A stretch of DNA of 64,000 nucleotides from Hofstenia miamia (lineage: Eukaryota; Xenacoelomorpha; Acoela; Hofsteniidae), in assembly GCA_900660155.1 (NCBI GenBank), contig CABFPE010000018.1:799748-863747 (forward strand). Direction: 5' to 3'. Positions 1 to 11,229 of this stretch are shown piece after piece. Under the pieces are notes generated by a model that was given only the letters and a program-made list of their open reading frames with translations, was not told the origin of the DNA and did not search any database. Within the stretch, counting starts at the first letter, position 1. Every line of letters begins with the position of its first letter. The position numbers and the translations under genes are program-made.

Positions 1-3
<3 letters not shown>

Positions 4-34
<31 letters not shown>
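4..34. repeat. (TA)n microsatellite
   Basis: This is an uninterrupted run of TA dinucleotides at the left edge of the window. Similar runs recur through the window, often at the ends of mobile elements. Confidence 0.95.
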
Positions 35-36
<2 letters not shown>

Positions 37-1727
37 TTCAAAATTTGTCTAAAATTACAGTTAAATTCCATAATTTTTAGTTAGGTGTTTTTGTTTACAA
101 AGATTCAGTACCTTAAGCGTTGCATAGTTTTTGTTTATTATTTGAAACAGCGCTTGGTTGGAATTTGAAATAATACCCTCACAAGTTATTCTGCAAAACA
201 TCTTGTGTGTTTTAGTTTCTTCTTTCAGAGACGGTTATGAGATATATGGAAGACACCTTTAGTAACTGTGAATGATCATACAACATATTTTTTGGCATTT
301 TCAAAAAAAATATATTTTGTTGTTTCATTCTATAGGTAAAATCTATGTTTGTGAGGATTTGAAAAAACTATTTCAACCTTTTTATGATATTATTTCCTCT
401 TAAGATTTATTACAGTAAAAAATATAAATTAAAAACTTATGAAATTAGTGTTGTGTTTATCTTCTGCTTAAGTGCCGCATACCTATAAAGCATGCTCCGT
501 ATAATCATTCGATACAAATTTGTTATCAAATAATTATGTTATAAAATTGTATAAAGTGGTGCCGGCATACCAGACAAGTTATCATAAACAATAACTGTTG
601 AATATAAACGTTCACCATCAATCATTTTTTGGAATGCGCTCGCGAGTTTTTATATCTGATTTTCTGTATACTTTCAAGTAAAGCTTGTCAGTTCTGACAG
701 CTTAAGTATAAATTTTACTGCATAATAGAGTCAAAGTTTGGCTCATCATGAGAAGTAAATATGACATGAACTTTGAGGAGATGCCTCTACTGTATTATAC
801 AGGTTGTACTTTTACAGAAATTCTACCCTTATAATTTATCTTAAATTTTTTATTTCTTAGCACTACTACAGTGCCTACTTCATTTATTTATGCTATTCCT
901 TGCACTCTATAAGACATCTAAGTTATATATATATATATATATAGGCCTGACCGTTGAACGACATAGTTGTTTATTAATACGCGATGATTCATTTTTGCTG
1001 TGGATAGTAAAAGAAATTCAATTTTCACTGTTTTCACAGAGTCTAAATTAGTTGACTTACAAATTTTAATTTCCTTACAAATGATTGTTATTTACAATAA
1101 TATTTTTTTCGAATAACGCGCGTAAGTCAGCTTTTCTCTAGGTTTTGGGATTTGGGTTCAAGAGTATGAATTTGTTCAACTAATTTATCCAACAACCCGC
1201 TTTGTTTACTTTGATAATATTCACTCATGCTTAGGAGTTTCGATTAGGGTAAGCAACATAAATAATTGCCGATTGTTTGTTTTATTAACTTGAAATTTCA
1301 ACAATTTGTCAAAAATCAACGCGCTTGAAAATTTATGTATTGTAGTTCATTTATACTTTGATTCTTACTGCAATAATACGTTTCATATTTATGTATACAA
1401 CCCAATTACATGCGTAAGTTTTTTCTTATTACTGCTTGTAATTTAGAGTAGCTCTGTAGAAAAAATTGCTAATTAATCTACCATTGCATGTAACAAAGAT
1501 TAGCGTGGGTTCCTTGTCAAAGTTTCCGCTATATATTGCTTCTATTTCATGAATTATAAATATCAATTTTAGTAGTGTAAATTTTTAATTATTTACATCG
1601 TTTTCACAATTGCTTTTGTTTCAACAACGTTCAATTTGTTTATTAACAAACGTCAGATAAATGAAAGCCAACCTTTATAAATATTTATGGTAGCTGTTTA
1701 ACATATCACAGTTTTAATCATCGGCCA
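35..1727. other. AT-rich non-coding DNA
   Basis: No supported gene or named element was seen. A short (TA)n run lies at about 924-943. Short open frames here have no recognisable protein similarity. Confidence 0.6.
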
Positions 1728-1823
1728 TGTAATTATAGATTTTCATATTTATGAATACATATAAAGTTAGATAAATGTAATTATAGATTTTCATATTTAT
1801 GAATACATATAAAGTTAGATAAA
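1728..1823. repeat. 48-bp tandem duplication, two perfect units
   Basis: Positions 1728-1775 and 1776-1823 are the same 48-base unit, beginning TGTAATTATAGATTTTC and ending TTAGATAAA. The units are identical by eye, so this is a recent local duplication. Open frames crossing it are not credible genes. Confidence 0.93.
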
Positions 1824-2547
1824 TTTGCATGTTGAGTTGGGAAGATAATACAATGTTGGTAAAAATGAACGATTTCAACAGCCAGTTTGGCATACAGTAA
1901 TTTTTCTTCAATAAAAGTCTCTGTTGCATTCAAAAAACTCTTTGTATATAAACTAGCTAAAAATATCCTTTATTTAATCCTCGAAAAAATATTTAGTTTT
2001 CACTTGGTATCTCGCTTCAAGATACAGTTGTTCATGATTAATTTAGTTATTATATTTGTTTACATCGAAAGGTTCATTGACTTATGTGTATTTGGAATGG
2101 TATTGCGATTGCGCACTGGAGAACTAGTGCACTGGCGGAAAACCTGTTTCACATGAATGTAATAGGTTCTAAATATTGCCTTTTAGGAAATAAAGTGTAC
2201 GTTTCAGTTCTTAATTAATTAATAAATAGCTTATTGACAATAAAGATTTTTTGCAAGAAAGTATTTCATATAATGATTTTTTAATAATTTTTTGCATTAT
2301 TATAGATTTCTTCGGACATCCAATAAATTGCTATTTTAACTTGTTATTATAAAAGACTTTTTTAATGCATCAGAAACTTTCTTGAATGCAATAAAGACTT
2401 CATTGAAACCAAATCGATTGAATTGAATACAACAGAGACTTTATTGAAGAAAAATTTCTGTAGTAGCAAGCGTGTATTCGCATATTCGAATTAAAGTGTC
2501 GTCTTTGTATTTTTATGCGGTTTCGGCAAAAATATTTCTGTCACTAT

Positions 2548-2940
2548 ACTTAAGTAGCGTACACACAAATTTGTGCACAACCTTTCTTAATTTAGTGAGA
2601 GTTGTGTGTACACGATTCCAACTTTGTTGTGAAATTTTACTTCATTACGAATTTGTCATTTTTTTACAGAGAAAAAATTTAACTGCGCATTATTATTTAC
2701 AAAACTGATTTTAATTACATCAGATGCTTTTAAAACAAGGTATCTTTTCTTCAGATTGCTTCATTATATTGTTTGTAGTTTATTTTAAAGGTAGATTAAA
2801 TTTATAAAATGACAATAAATATAATTCAATCAAAAATATTGGGCACAAAGTTGTGTCTACGCAAATATTTTTGTTGTGAACTTTATAATTACCCAAAAAA
2901 AAATTGTACGCAAAGTTCTAAGTGTGTACGCTACTTTAGT
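2548..2940. mobile_element. Non-autonomous DNA element (MITE) with GTAGCGTACACAC ends
   Basis: The left end reads ACTTAAGTAGCGTACACAC at 2548-2566. The right end, read on the - strand from 2940, is ACTAAAGTAGCGTACACAC, giving 19-bp terminal inverted repeats with one mismatch over about 393 bp. Interior segments near 2565-2635 and 2840-2910 repeat related GTTGTG and TTTGTTGTGAA motifs. No transposase remnant is visible. The superfamily is uncertain: the flanks are TTAA-like on the left and TTTA on the right, which is only weakly suggestive of a TTAA-targeting element. Confidence 0.7.
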
Positions 2941-5060
2941 TATAAATTCGATGTTTAGTCGTGTAAGCAATTAATCACACGTTTAGTTTCTAACTAATGT
3001 CAATTTTTAGACACAGATTGCAAGCACCTGTATTAATATTTATTGTATTTGATTAAATTTTTTCATAAGAATTTCACAAATTTCAAGCATATTAACTTGT
3101 GAATTTTGCATAAGGCCTATTACCCATTTAAGTTTATTCGACTAGCATAAAATAATGGAATTTTATCATAATTCCTGAAAATGTTGTGAACATTTCTTCA
3201 GGTACAAATTTGTGAATTCATGTTTGACATGCAATCAATATTAATATGAATGTTTTTTAATGAGCCGTGAACAGGTGCAAGACATATTTCTGGCAAATGA
3301 GTTCAAAATATGTCTTTGCAGCATAACTTGAGATACATCAATGAGATGCCGTGCAACAAGATAATTACATCAACTCGAAATGTACCTGCTGAATCCATTT
3401 CCCAAAGGGACCCGCACATATTAGGAAAATGGCCGCACAACATGGCATTTAATATTTCCTTACAATTACGTTTAATTATTTTCCTTAATAAGTATCGAAT
3501 AACTTTAAAATTTGGCTATTAACTTCTCTTACCATAAAACGTTAAATATGCACAGGATATTGCATATTGTTAGCCTATTTTTTGCTGACGACAGCATTTT
3601 TCAACACAAGGTCAGCAAAATATGCCATTTATTATAAGGTTGCACAGATAAAATGGTTCGATCTAATTTTGTTCTATTTTTATCGATGTACACTATACCT
3701 TTATTCTCCCAAAATTGTAACAAAAAAGAATTATTTAAACCATTATCTGCTGTTGAAAAAAATTCAGTGTAAAAGTATGTTAGTACTAACCTATGACAAA
3801 ATGTGCATACATTTTTTTGATCAAAGATATTAACACAATCTTTTCAGGAAATGCATAAAACTAAGCTTCATGCGATTTCATGCCGTGAGTCTTCAGCTAA
3901 TAAAAATTTTGATTATAAGATTATAAAAGCTTTTAGGTCTCACTGCAAATCTGTACTTAATATACAGATCAGTAAAGAATTTCTTTACTGATTACTACGC
4001 ACACGTTAAATGTTTTTCAAAATCTTACAAAGTTTTCTATTCTTGAAGAAGTGTATGTATCTGGTTAGTATAAATATGTATTGCTAATACACATATCTAT
4101 TGCATTACATATATTTGTTTTAGCAATGAAAAAATGCACATCCACAATATCAAGTTGTCACATCGTTTACTGTTGACACTGAATGTTATTATAAAACAGT
4201 ATCATGCAATGTTCAATCCAATAACCGTTTAATTTAAACGTTCCATAGGATTTCATTCTTCGTAACATTTTTAATTAAAGCGTCTGTGGCATCCATCGCA
4301 AAGCAATGAATAATCAAAGTCAATAATATTTACAAGTCCCCACTGGAGCCGTTGACCATTTCGCTAACCAATAGAGAACTTTTTAAATATTTCCAATCCA
4401 ATTATAAATTGTTTATTAAGCCTTATAAATGCTCAAGCATTATACTTAATTAGATGTAAACAATGATTGAATATTGCTTCATAATAATAAAATATACAAT
4501 TATTGAGCTGTTACTATATTGAATTTAATTGATATTTCATCATAGATGTATAATGAAAATTTCAAAACAATTTTCATTTCCCAAGAATGCGAGATGTTGC
4601 GCCCCCCATCAAATTTCGCAAGAAAACAGTATCAGTATCTAAGAGCTATTAAATCGATTTCCGCGCAAAATCTCCATGATGTTTGCGCCCGGCCTCACAT
4701 AGGAGAAATCAAAATGTGATTCTCTCGTTATTCTAACCTCCCATCATAAATTTGTTCTTCATAAATTCTTACCATGAACATAAAAAGGAAGTTGAAATGT
4801 GAGTGTCTACCTTCTCCACGGCCTTGATTTACTTCGACATCAGAATTAACAAAAACCTAGAGGTTGATTCGCAAATCGACATTATTTATTTCGTGCTTTT
4901 CATGGTATATTTGTCATATCTTAAATATTCTGAGAATCCCATTTTTCTACATTTACATTATTTATAAATGTGTTACCATCTGTCAGTTGCCTCACTATAA
5001 GTAACAGTCACGTTGTAGTAAATAGAAATTAAATTTATTTTTTGTTTTATTTGCTTCATT
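2941..5060. other. Non-coding DNA upstream of the TRPM gene
   Basis: No gene was recognised. The segment 4590-4830 is somewhat less AT-rich (GCGCCCCCCATC, GTTTGCGCCCGGCC) and could hold promoter or 5' non-coding exon sequence for the downstream TRPM gene, but no initiator or splice donor could be assigned. Confidence 0.45.
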
Positions 5061-5192
5061 AGGGATTGGTAAATTCTTATGAGCTGTTATACTGTTGCAG
5101 TAGGTTTTTTTCCTTCTATCGCCATGCCTGGAGTTCTTATTTATATAGCGTGCTTTGGGCTTTTAATAGATAAGATTTACTTAGATGACGAG

Positions 5193-5603
5193 ATGCCGTC
5201 ATCTATCTACGAGGAGAACCTCTACCCTCAGTCTCAGTGCATTGAATTTGAAGGTGAAGAAGAGTATTGCGGGAAATGTGGCTACAATCAAGATCATCAC
5301 ACCCCGAGGGTATATTCGCAGATTCGATGCTCTTTAAAATTTGTGAATGAGTTAGAAGGTCGGGAAGCAAGCGAGAGCCAGCTTATCTGCGTTGATAAGG
5401 ATGCGCCAGCTGCTGATCTCCTTCGCTTTATGGTTCTTGAGTGGAAAATGCAAGCTCCGAATTTGGTGGTGTCTATTCTTGGTGCTGCATCAGTTCGATT
5501 GGATCCTTCTTTAAGAGAACGCATTCGTGAGGGATTGGTTAAGGCCGTGTCAACCACTGATTCTTGGGTTTTTACAGCCGGAACAAATGCTGGTCTCAAT
5601 AAA
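5193..5603 (+). CDS. TRPM-like cation channel gene 1, first coding exon
   Basis: This is the N-terminal exon of a TRPM (melastatin-type TRP) channel, encoding 137 residues from the ATG at 5193. Residues 16-36 hold C, then CGKCGY and HH, matching the conserved CxCGYxxxQH segment of TRPM N-termini. From about residue 89, APNLVVSILG and REGLVKAVSTTDSW then AGTNAGLNK begin the SLOG/LSDAT nucleotide-binding-like domain. The exon ends in phase 0 at AAA|GTAAGT. An upstream in-frame ATG at 5079 would add 38 residues containing a hydrophobic stretch. I prefer 5193 because a good acceptor (TTTTAATAG at 5169) lies just upstream, because family members lack an N-terminal membrane segment, and because the paralogue at 62322 starts in a comparable place. 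The true 5' end and any non-coding exon remain unknown. Confidence 0.85.
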
Positions 5604-8223
5604 GTAAGTTTTACCTTTTCCCACTCTCATTCATGATTCATTATGGCTGTTATTTAAAGGCGTAAATAGCCATAAATATAACACGTAAATTTCTTTACAT
5701 AAATATCATTTCCCCTTTGCAACTAGTCGATTTTTGCTTGTATTTGTAAGGATTTCAGTATCGATCGTCAGCAAATCTTTTTAACGATTTTCTTTTTGAA
5801 ATCTAGAGACCATTTGTTATAAACAAATTAACTAATTATTATCGCTATGCCTTTTTTGACCAGTCAAACTTTGGTGTGTTATCAAGAAATGTTTAATTTT
5901 GATTAAAGACCACAAAATGTCAAAATTGCTCTTATTGTTTAATAGCTTTCTCAGTTTTACAGGGAGAATTTCTCTGTTTGCACAGGTAGCTTAGAGAAAA
6001 TTTCCCAGTTTTTATAGGTGTAGCTTATATTGGGAGGGATAATATCCCAGGGAGAATTTTCTTCTTTTTTGAATGCATTTCTCGAGCGAAGTACGGGTTA
6101 AACAGATGGTTGCTTAATAAATTTTCTTTTTGTGGGTAGGATTACATTTCTGGATTTAGGTGTAAAAGAATTGTTTGTTTCAAACTAAATACATTTTTAC
6201 TCTTTTTTTGGTCTGAAGACCTAGGCTCCAAAACTGAAATGAATTGTCCTTTCATGTTTTTTTAGCATTTAAAAAATGTCATAGTTAGTAGTGTTATATG
6301 CTTTAAAGGCTGAAACACAAATACTTTTCAAATTGAAATATAATCTCAGGGTATACTAAACAAATTCAAATTCTCAGCTTTGCTAAATGTCTATAATATT
6401 GAAGAAATAATTTTATTTATTTTGCATTTGTATGTGTTTATTGCCATCTCTCTTTATGTCGATCGCATCAATTTACTTTGAATGTCTGACACGAGTCGTC
6501 ATCTATAATCATTAACGGCGTTTATGTACTTCACCCAATAGTAATGAGATTTTGAAATTTTAATCATCCGAAGCGCAATTTAAATTATCGGCAGCATTTT
6601 GCCGTTTCATGACATTGGCCATGCAGATAGTCAAAATTAGCAGGCAATTAAAATACTTTGGAGTTCATGTTGCTTTAGATTAATTTCGAAACTGTAGTTA
6701 ACAATCCATTATCTAACAAGCAACTCTAGAATATTTATGTAGTGTATCTTATACTTGTTTTATAGGATTTTTACTTAATTTTCATATTTTCAGACTATTC
6801 CATTTGGGAAGGGGATTATTGAAGATGATTAGCATTTGTTTAGAGATAGTGAAGTTTAGGCCTTCTTTATTTACCAAGTTCTAACATGTACACTTCTGTG
6901 TAATCTGGATAAAATATGATGCAAAAGTGAATTGCGGTTTTTGTTGATTTGCTTAAAATGCATTTGTGGCACTTGCAATTAGGATTTGAAAAAATGAGAC
7001 ACTGTATAGTCCTAATGTAGCCATTAAAGTTGATCCTACCTTCGGGGTGGAGGAGTCAAAGTATTTTGCTTACTTAACCATCCATTTCATAAAGGACATC
7101 AGTTCGCTATGTACCTCTCGTTTATATTGAATCTCAATATGAAAATGAAGGCTTTTGTTTATCAACATCCCTTTAAGCTCTGTTTCTAATTTATAGGGTC
7201 TAATTATTAAAATGCTTCAATATGTTTCATTTTATCAAGAGTTTAAGGTTTCCGATTAATCGAAGTGATTAATGAAAATTTCAGTTCCAGGCCTACTAGC
7301 AATGCATGTATTTTAAATTTACAAAATATGAAAACTTTATACTTCAATCAAGACAACATTTAATATTAAAGGTCGTCTGGCTGGCAATGGTATATAATTT
7401 CTTAATACTTTATATGCTCTGCTCGTGACATTGAGTACAGTGTAAAAGCAACCTCCAGATCATTAGAAGAATAAGAACGTCTATTTTTTGAAGTGTTTAG
7501 TAATTGAATTATTCTTTACCCAAAATCATGGTTTATACTGCTAACATTTTGCGGTCGTGTTGACTTCAATTAATGCGCCTTTTTTTACTCAGATAATTAA
7601 TTTTTTTTACTAAAGTGTCACTTGTTAAGTTTATTCAATGTATTTTAAGTAGTGCCATTGAAAATCCTAATGACTTATTTTTCAATTTTTTTTGTTTATA
7701 TATTTTTTATTGGTTTCTTTTATCAAGAATGCGTTGTAATTTGAGAAATAAATTATCACTATGTGAAATATAAAGATGTTTATGCAGTAATAAAATAGGA
7801 TCGCCATAAGCTGGTTTAAGTTGTTGATACTACAATCGTGACCTGGTATTTTTAATAGAACAATTTTGTGAATTATTACATAAATGATTTATGTATGAGC
7901 AAAATAGAAAGAATTAACTGGAGAAATTTTTAGTAATGTTAACTCTTTGTTACAATTTTTCTTTTAGCCAAAGTTCACATTATATTGATTTTGTTTTAAT
8001 AATCAACTGAACTAATTAAATATGCGGTTTTAATATTTCTACTTTTTAAAAAATATTTCTATTTTGGAAAACCACTTTATTTTAAACGTGTATTTTTTTT
8101 CAAATTTAGCAATAAATTCTATATGCTAACAATAGATGGCGTTTAAACAACTATTAATTGATAATGTTACGATTTACTTAATTCGAATTACAGATTTTAG
8201 AGCATTAATATGCTAATGTTTAG
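5604..8223 (+). other. Intron of TRPM gene 1
   Basis: The intron runs from the donor GTAAGTTT at 5604 to the acceptor AATGTTTAG ending at 8223. It joins two exons in phase 0, and the join restores the family sequence GLNK-VVAEAVKQ (TRPM2 has GVMKQVGEAV at this place). Around 5960-6065 there are short complementary motifs such as GGGAGAATTT and TGGGAGGGATAATATCCCA. Nothing else coding was recognised in its 2.6 kb. Confidence 0.85.
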
Positions 8224-11200
8224 GTTGTTGCTGAAGCGGTTAAACAAGCTCAACACCAAGAGTGGGTTGGGGAGAAGCAGAGTAGCGTCAAATGCATTGG
8301 CTTTAATTCTTGGGGTTGCATTGACAACCACGAAAATATGGAACATTGGTTGATGCAGACGAATCGCAAACGTCAACCATTTCGTTACAAAGTTAAGCAA
8401 AAAACAGAGCCTGGTTTGGAATCCCTCAATCCCAGTCATTCTTTTTTCATTCTTGTCGATTGTGGGAAACGAAAACGTTCAGACATGGAAAACGCTCTTC
8501 GTAGTAACATTGAAGCAATTATTAGTGAGCATGGGATTCCATCAATTAATTCTGAAAATCTAGATGGAGTACCAATTGTAGAGGTTCTTGTTGGAGGTAA
8601 TTATACAATCTTTGAATCTATTGCTGCTTCTCTTGAAATTGGTATTCCAGTAGTCATCTGCGAAGGTAGTGGCGGTGCCGCAGATGTTTTAGCCTCTGCT
8701 ATTAGGCTTGGAACCGAAAAGCATATGAGTGAAACTGAAAAGTGGCTCTTACCTGAGAAAGAGGAAACTATCCGCAAAATGATTTGTGACACATGTGGAT
8801 GCACATTTGCCGATGAAGAAGCATTGAATATCTTAATGCGGGCGATTGTTAAATGCATTCAAAAAGATATGCCGGTGACAATTTATAAACTCGCAGGTAA
8901 ATCGCAAGCCCAAGAACTTGATGCGGCTATTCTGCAAGCTCTTCTAAAAGGCAAAGTAGCTCAAGGGAGGGATCAACTAGAACTTGCATTAAAATGGAAT
9001 CGCGATGATGTGGCCTCAACAGACATCTTAGCCAACGAAAGTGACATCAGCAGACACAAGAATATCGACCATTTAATGCTAAGTGCTATTATGGATAGAA
9101 AATCTAACTTTGTAAAGCTTTTTATGGAATGTGGTTTCGTAATGAAGGATTTCCTGACTGCGCGGCGTCTTGAGATTTTATACAACTACGCTGCGCAAAC
9201 AAATGAGGTGCTTGGATGGTTGTTGAAAAAAGTTGTGAAGCCAAAGAAATCATTAACACCAGTGCATTATCTTTTGTCAGATGTTGCAAAGCTGTTGCAT
9301 GAACTTACCGGAACCTATCAAGGCAGCTCAAAAGATGTCGAAGGCACGCAGATTGACGACATTCAGACGAAGGAAGATTATGACAAAACGTTTGATTATC
9401 CATTTGTTGAATTGACATTGTGGGCAGTGTTAGCCAATCGTAAAGACATGTCACTCTTTTTCTGGGCACATGCCAAGGAGCCGATCATGCTTGCGCTTAT
9501 CTCATCAAAGCTATGGTCTTCGTTGGCTTGCAGATTGTGGCCTGGTGAGGATGTGTTCGAACCTGAGTTTATTGCTAACTCTGAAGAATATCAGGATTTA
9601 GCTGTCGGAGTGATAGAAGAGTGCTATAAAACAGACCATGATCTAAGCAGACTCTTAGTAGAGGTTCACAGTTTGATTTGGCGGGGAAAAACCCGTGTCG
9701 ATGTTGCAGTTCTTGCTACATGTAAGAAATTTTTAGCTACACCTTGTGTTCAGGCATCAGTGGAAAACACTTGGAAGAGTAACATGAGATGCAGTTTTGG
9801 ACAAATTGTATGGTATCTTTTAAATCCTTTTGCTATTAAAAATATTGATATCGTCATTAATGATCCATGTCCTATTGAAGAGGAGCCAGTAAGTTGCGAA
9901 TTGTCTGACAACATTTTTACCACTGATTGTGGCAAAGAACAAATTTCATTTCTGGAAGTTTCTCCTGCATTAACTTCAGTTATAGAAAAGGATCCTACTG
10001 ATGATATCAAGGATTTGAATCTTGAGGTACGTTTCTTCCCACCGAATGATTCAAATAATAACGCGGCCCATTTGAATATGAGCTATTGGAAAAAGTTTTC
10101 AATATTTTATAAAGCGCCAATAACAAAATTCTTCACTCATTCTGGTGCTTACGTGATTTTTATTCTATTATATTCATGGATGGTATTGCAAGTTAGTGGT
10201 AATGACATTAGTAACCTAGAAATATTTGTTATAATTTTGGCAGCTACGTATGCGATTGAAGAACTTCGTCAACTCATTACAGAAGATGCCAAATGGACGA
10301 AGAAGCTGAGAGCCTATCTACAATCGGAGTGGAATGTCATGGATTTATCTTATCTAAGCATGATTTTCATTGCTTTTGGCCTTAGCTTGCTTAAATTTCG
10401 AGAATTGGCTACCATCATTTATGGCCTCGTAACACTACTTCTTTGGATTCGTCTAATCAGACTTTATCAAGCAGTAGATCGATTAGGACCTCTTTGGATT
10501 ATGATGAGAAAGATGTTCAAAGAAATGATAGTGTTTATCACAGTTCTTGTGGTCTTCCTATTAGGTTATGGTATTTGTTCTGTTGCTTTAATATTTAGTG
10601 CCGAGAAAGATCCACCTGAGTTAGGTGATATTTTTAAGTGGGTATTCATCGTTCCCTCGCTGCAAATGTTCGGTGAACTATTTTTAGATAACATCCTCAA
10701 TTCAGATGAAACATTGTCGTCTGAGCAGCAATTTCAAACGTCACTTACTGTTTGGCTCTTGGCTGGTTATTTACTAATAGGCAATGTGCTTATTTTAAAT
10801 TTACTTATTGCCATTTTCGGTCATATTTATGAAATGGTAGCAGAGAATTCCACGATCGAATGGAAAAATGAAATGTTTCTTCTTTGTAAGGAATTCCTCG
10901 CGAAACCTGTTCTACCTCCGCCTTTCAGTTTCGTTGAAATGATTTTAAATATTTTTAGAAGTTGCTGTGTCAAAAAATCAGAGCCTGTTTCATTGAGTGA
11001 AGCAATGCTTGAGAGATTGAGAATCTTTGAAAGTTACTGTGCTTCTCTTTATAGAACTCAAAAGGAATCCCAAAAGACATTAGATCAAAACATCCTTCTA
11101 CTATCCGAGCATGCAGAAGAAGAAATGGAAAAAATTTCTGACATGATCAATGTTGTAGACTATTTGCGTCAGGATTTAGAACCGAGTTCTAAAACAAAAA

Positions 11201-11229
11201 GAAAAGGTAAAAAATCATCTAAAAAATGA
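8224..11229 (+). CDS. TRPM-like cation channel gene 1, main exon (residues 138-1138)
   Basis: One exon encodes the remaining 1001 residues, giving a protein of about 1138 residues. That is the size of kinase- and NUDT9-lacking TRPM channels such as TRPM4/5. In order: the rest of the SLOG/LSDAT domain (EGSGGAADV near 284), helical melastatin repeats (AILQALLKG, ALKWNRDD, GVIEECYKTD), then six membrane segments at roughly 776-798, 803-822, 842-862, 866-885, 905-930 and 979-1008. The pore loop FKWVFIVPSLQMFGE is at about 937-955. The TRP helix region follows S6 and ends in the PPPF motif, then comes a coiled coil (about 1060-1124) and a lysine-rich tail. The four residues that bind intracellular Ca2+ in TRPM2/4/8 are all present: E817, Q820, N841, D844. 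The filter reads FGE, as in divalent-permeable TRPM1/3/6/7, rather than FGQ. The role is inferred to be a Ca2+-sensitive cation channel; no enzyme domain is attached. Confidence 0.93.
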   Translation, partial: VVAEAVKQAQHQEWVGEKQSSVKCIGFNSWGCIDNHENMEHWLMQTNRKRQPFRYKVKQKTEPGLESLNPSHSFFILVDCGKRKRSDMENALRSNIEAIISEHGIPSINSENLDGVPIVEVLVGGNYTIFESIAASLEIGIPVVICEGSGGAADVLASAIRLGTEKHMSETEKWLLPEKEETIRKMICDTCGCTFADEEALNILMRAIVKCIQKDMPVTIYKLAGKSQAQELDAAILQALLKGKVAQGRDQLELALKWNRDDVASTDILANESDISRHKNIDHLMLSAIMDRKSNFVKLFMECGFVMKDFLTARRLEILYNYAAQTNEVLGWLLKKVVKPKKSLTPVHYLLSDVAKLLHELTGTYQGSSKDVEGTQIDDIQTKEDYDKTFDYPFVELTLWAVLANRKDMSLFFWAHAKEPIMLALISSKLWSSLACRLWPGEDVFEPEFIANSEEYQDLAVGVIEECYKTDHDLSRLLVEVHSLIWRGKTRVDVAVLATCKKFLATPCVQASVENTWKSNMRCSFGQIVWYLLNPFAIKNIDIVINDPCPIEEEPVSCELSDNIFTTDCGKEQISFLEVSPALTSVIEKDPTDDIKDLNLEVRFFPPNDSNNNAAHLNMSYWKKFSIFYKAPITKFFTHSGAYVIFILLYSWMVLQVSGNDISNLEIFVIILAATYAIEELRQLITEDAKWTKKLRAYLQSEWNVMDLSYLSMIFIAFGLSLLKFRELATIIYGLVTLLLWIRLIRLYQAVDRLGPLWIMMRKMFKEMIVFITVLVVFLLGYGICSVALIFSAEKDPPELGDIFKWVFIVPSLQMFGELFLDNILNSDETLSSEQQFQTSLTVWLLAGYLLIGNVLILNLLIAIFGHIYEMVAENSTIEWKNEMFLLCKEFLAKPVLPPPFSFVEMILNIFRSCCVKKSEPVSLSEAMLERLRIFESYCASLYRTQKESQKTLDQNILLLSEHAEEEMEKISDMINVVDYLRQDLEPSSKTKRKGKKSSKK

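Noticed and set aside
3650-3670. GGTTCGATC, reminiscent of a tRNA B box
   Set aside because: No A box or cloverleaf pairing upstream; other GGTTCGA occurrences (for example near 38336) fail in the same way.
5297-5599. 100-codon open frame on the - strand
   Set aside because: It is antisense to the TRPM first exon and exists only because that exon is open.
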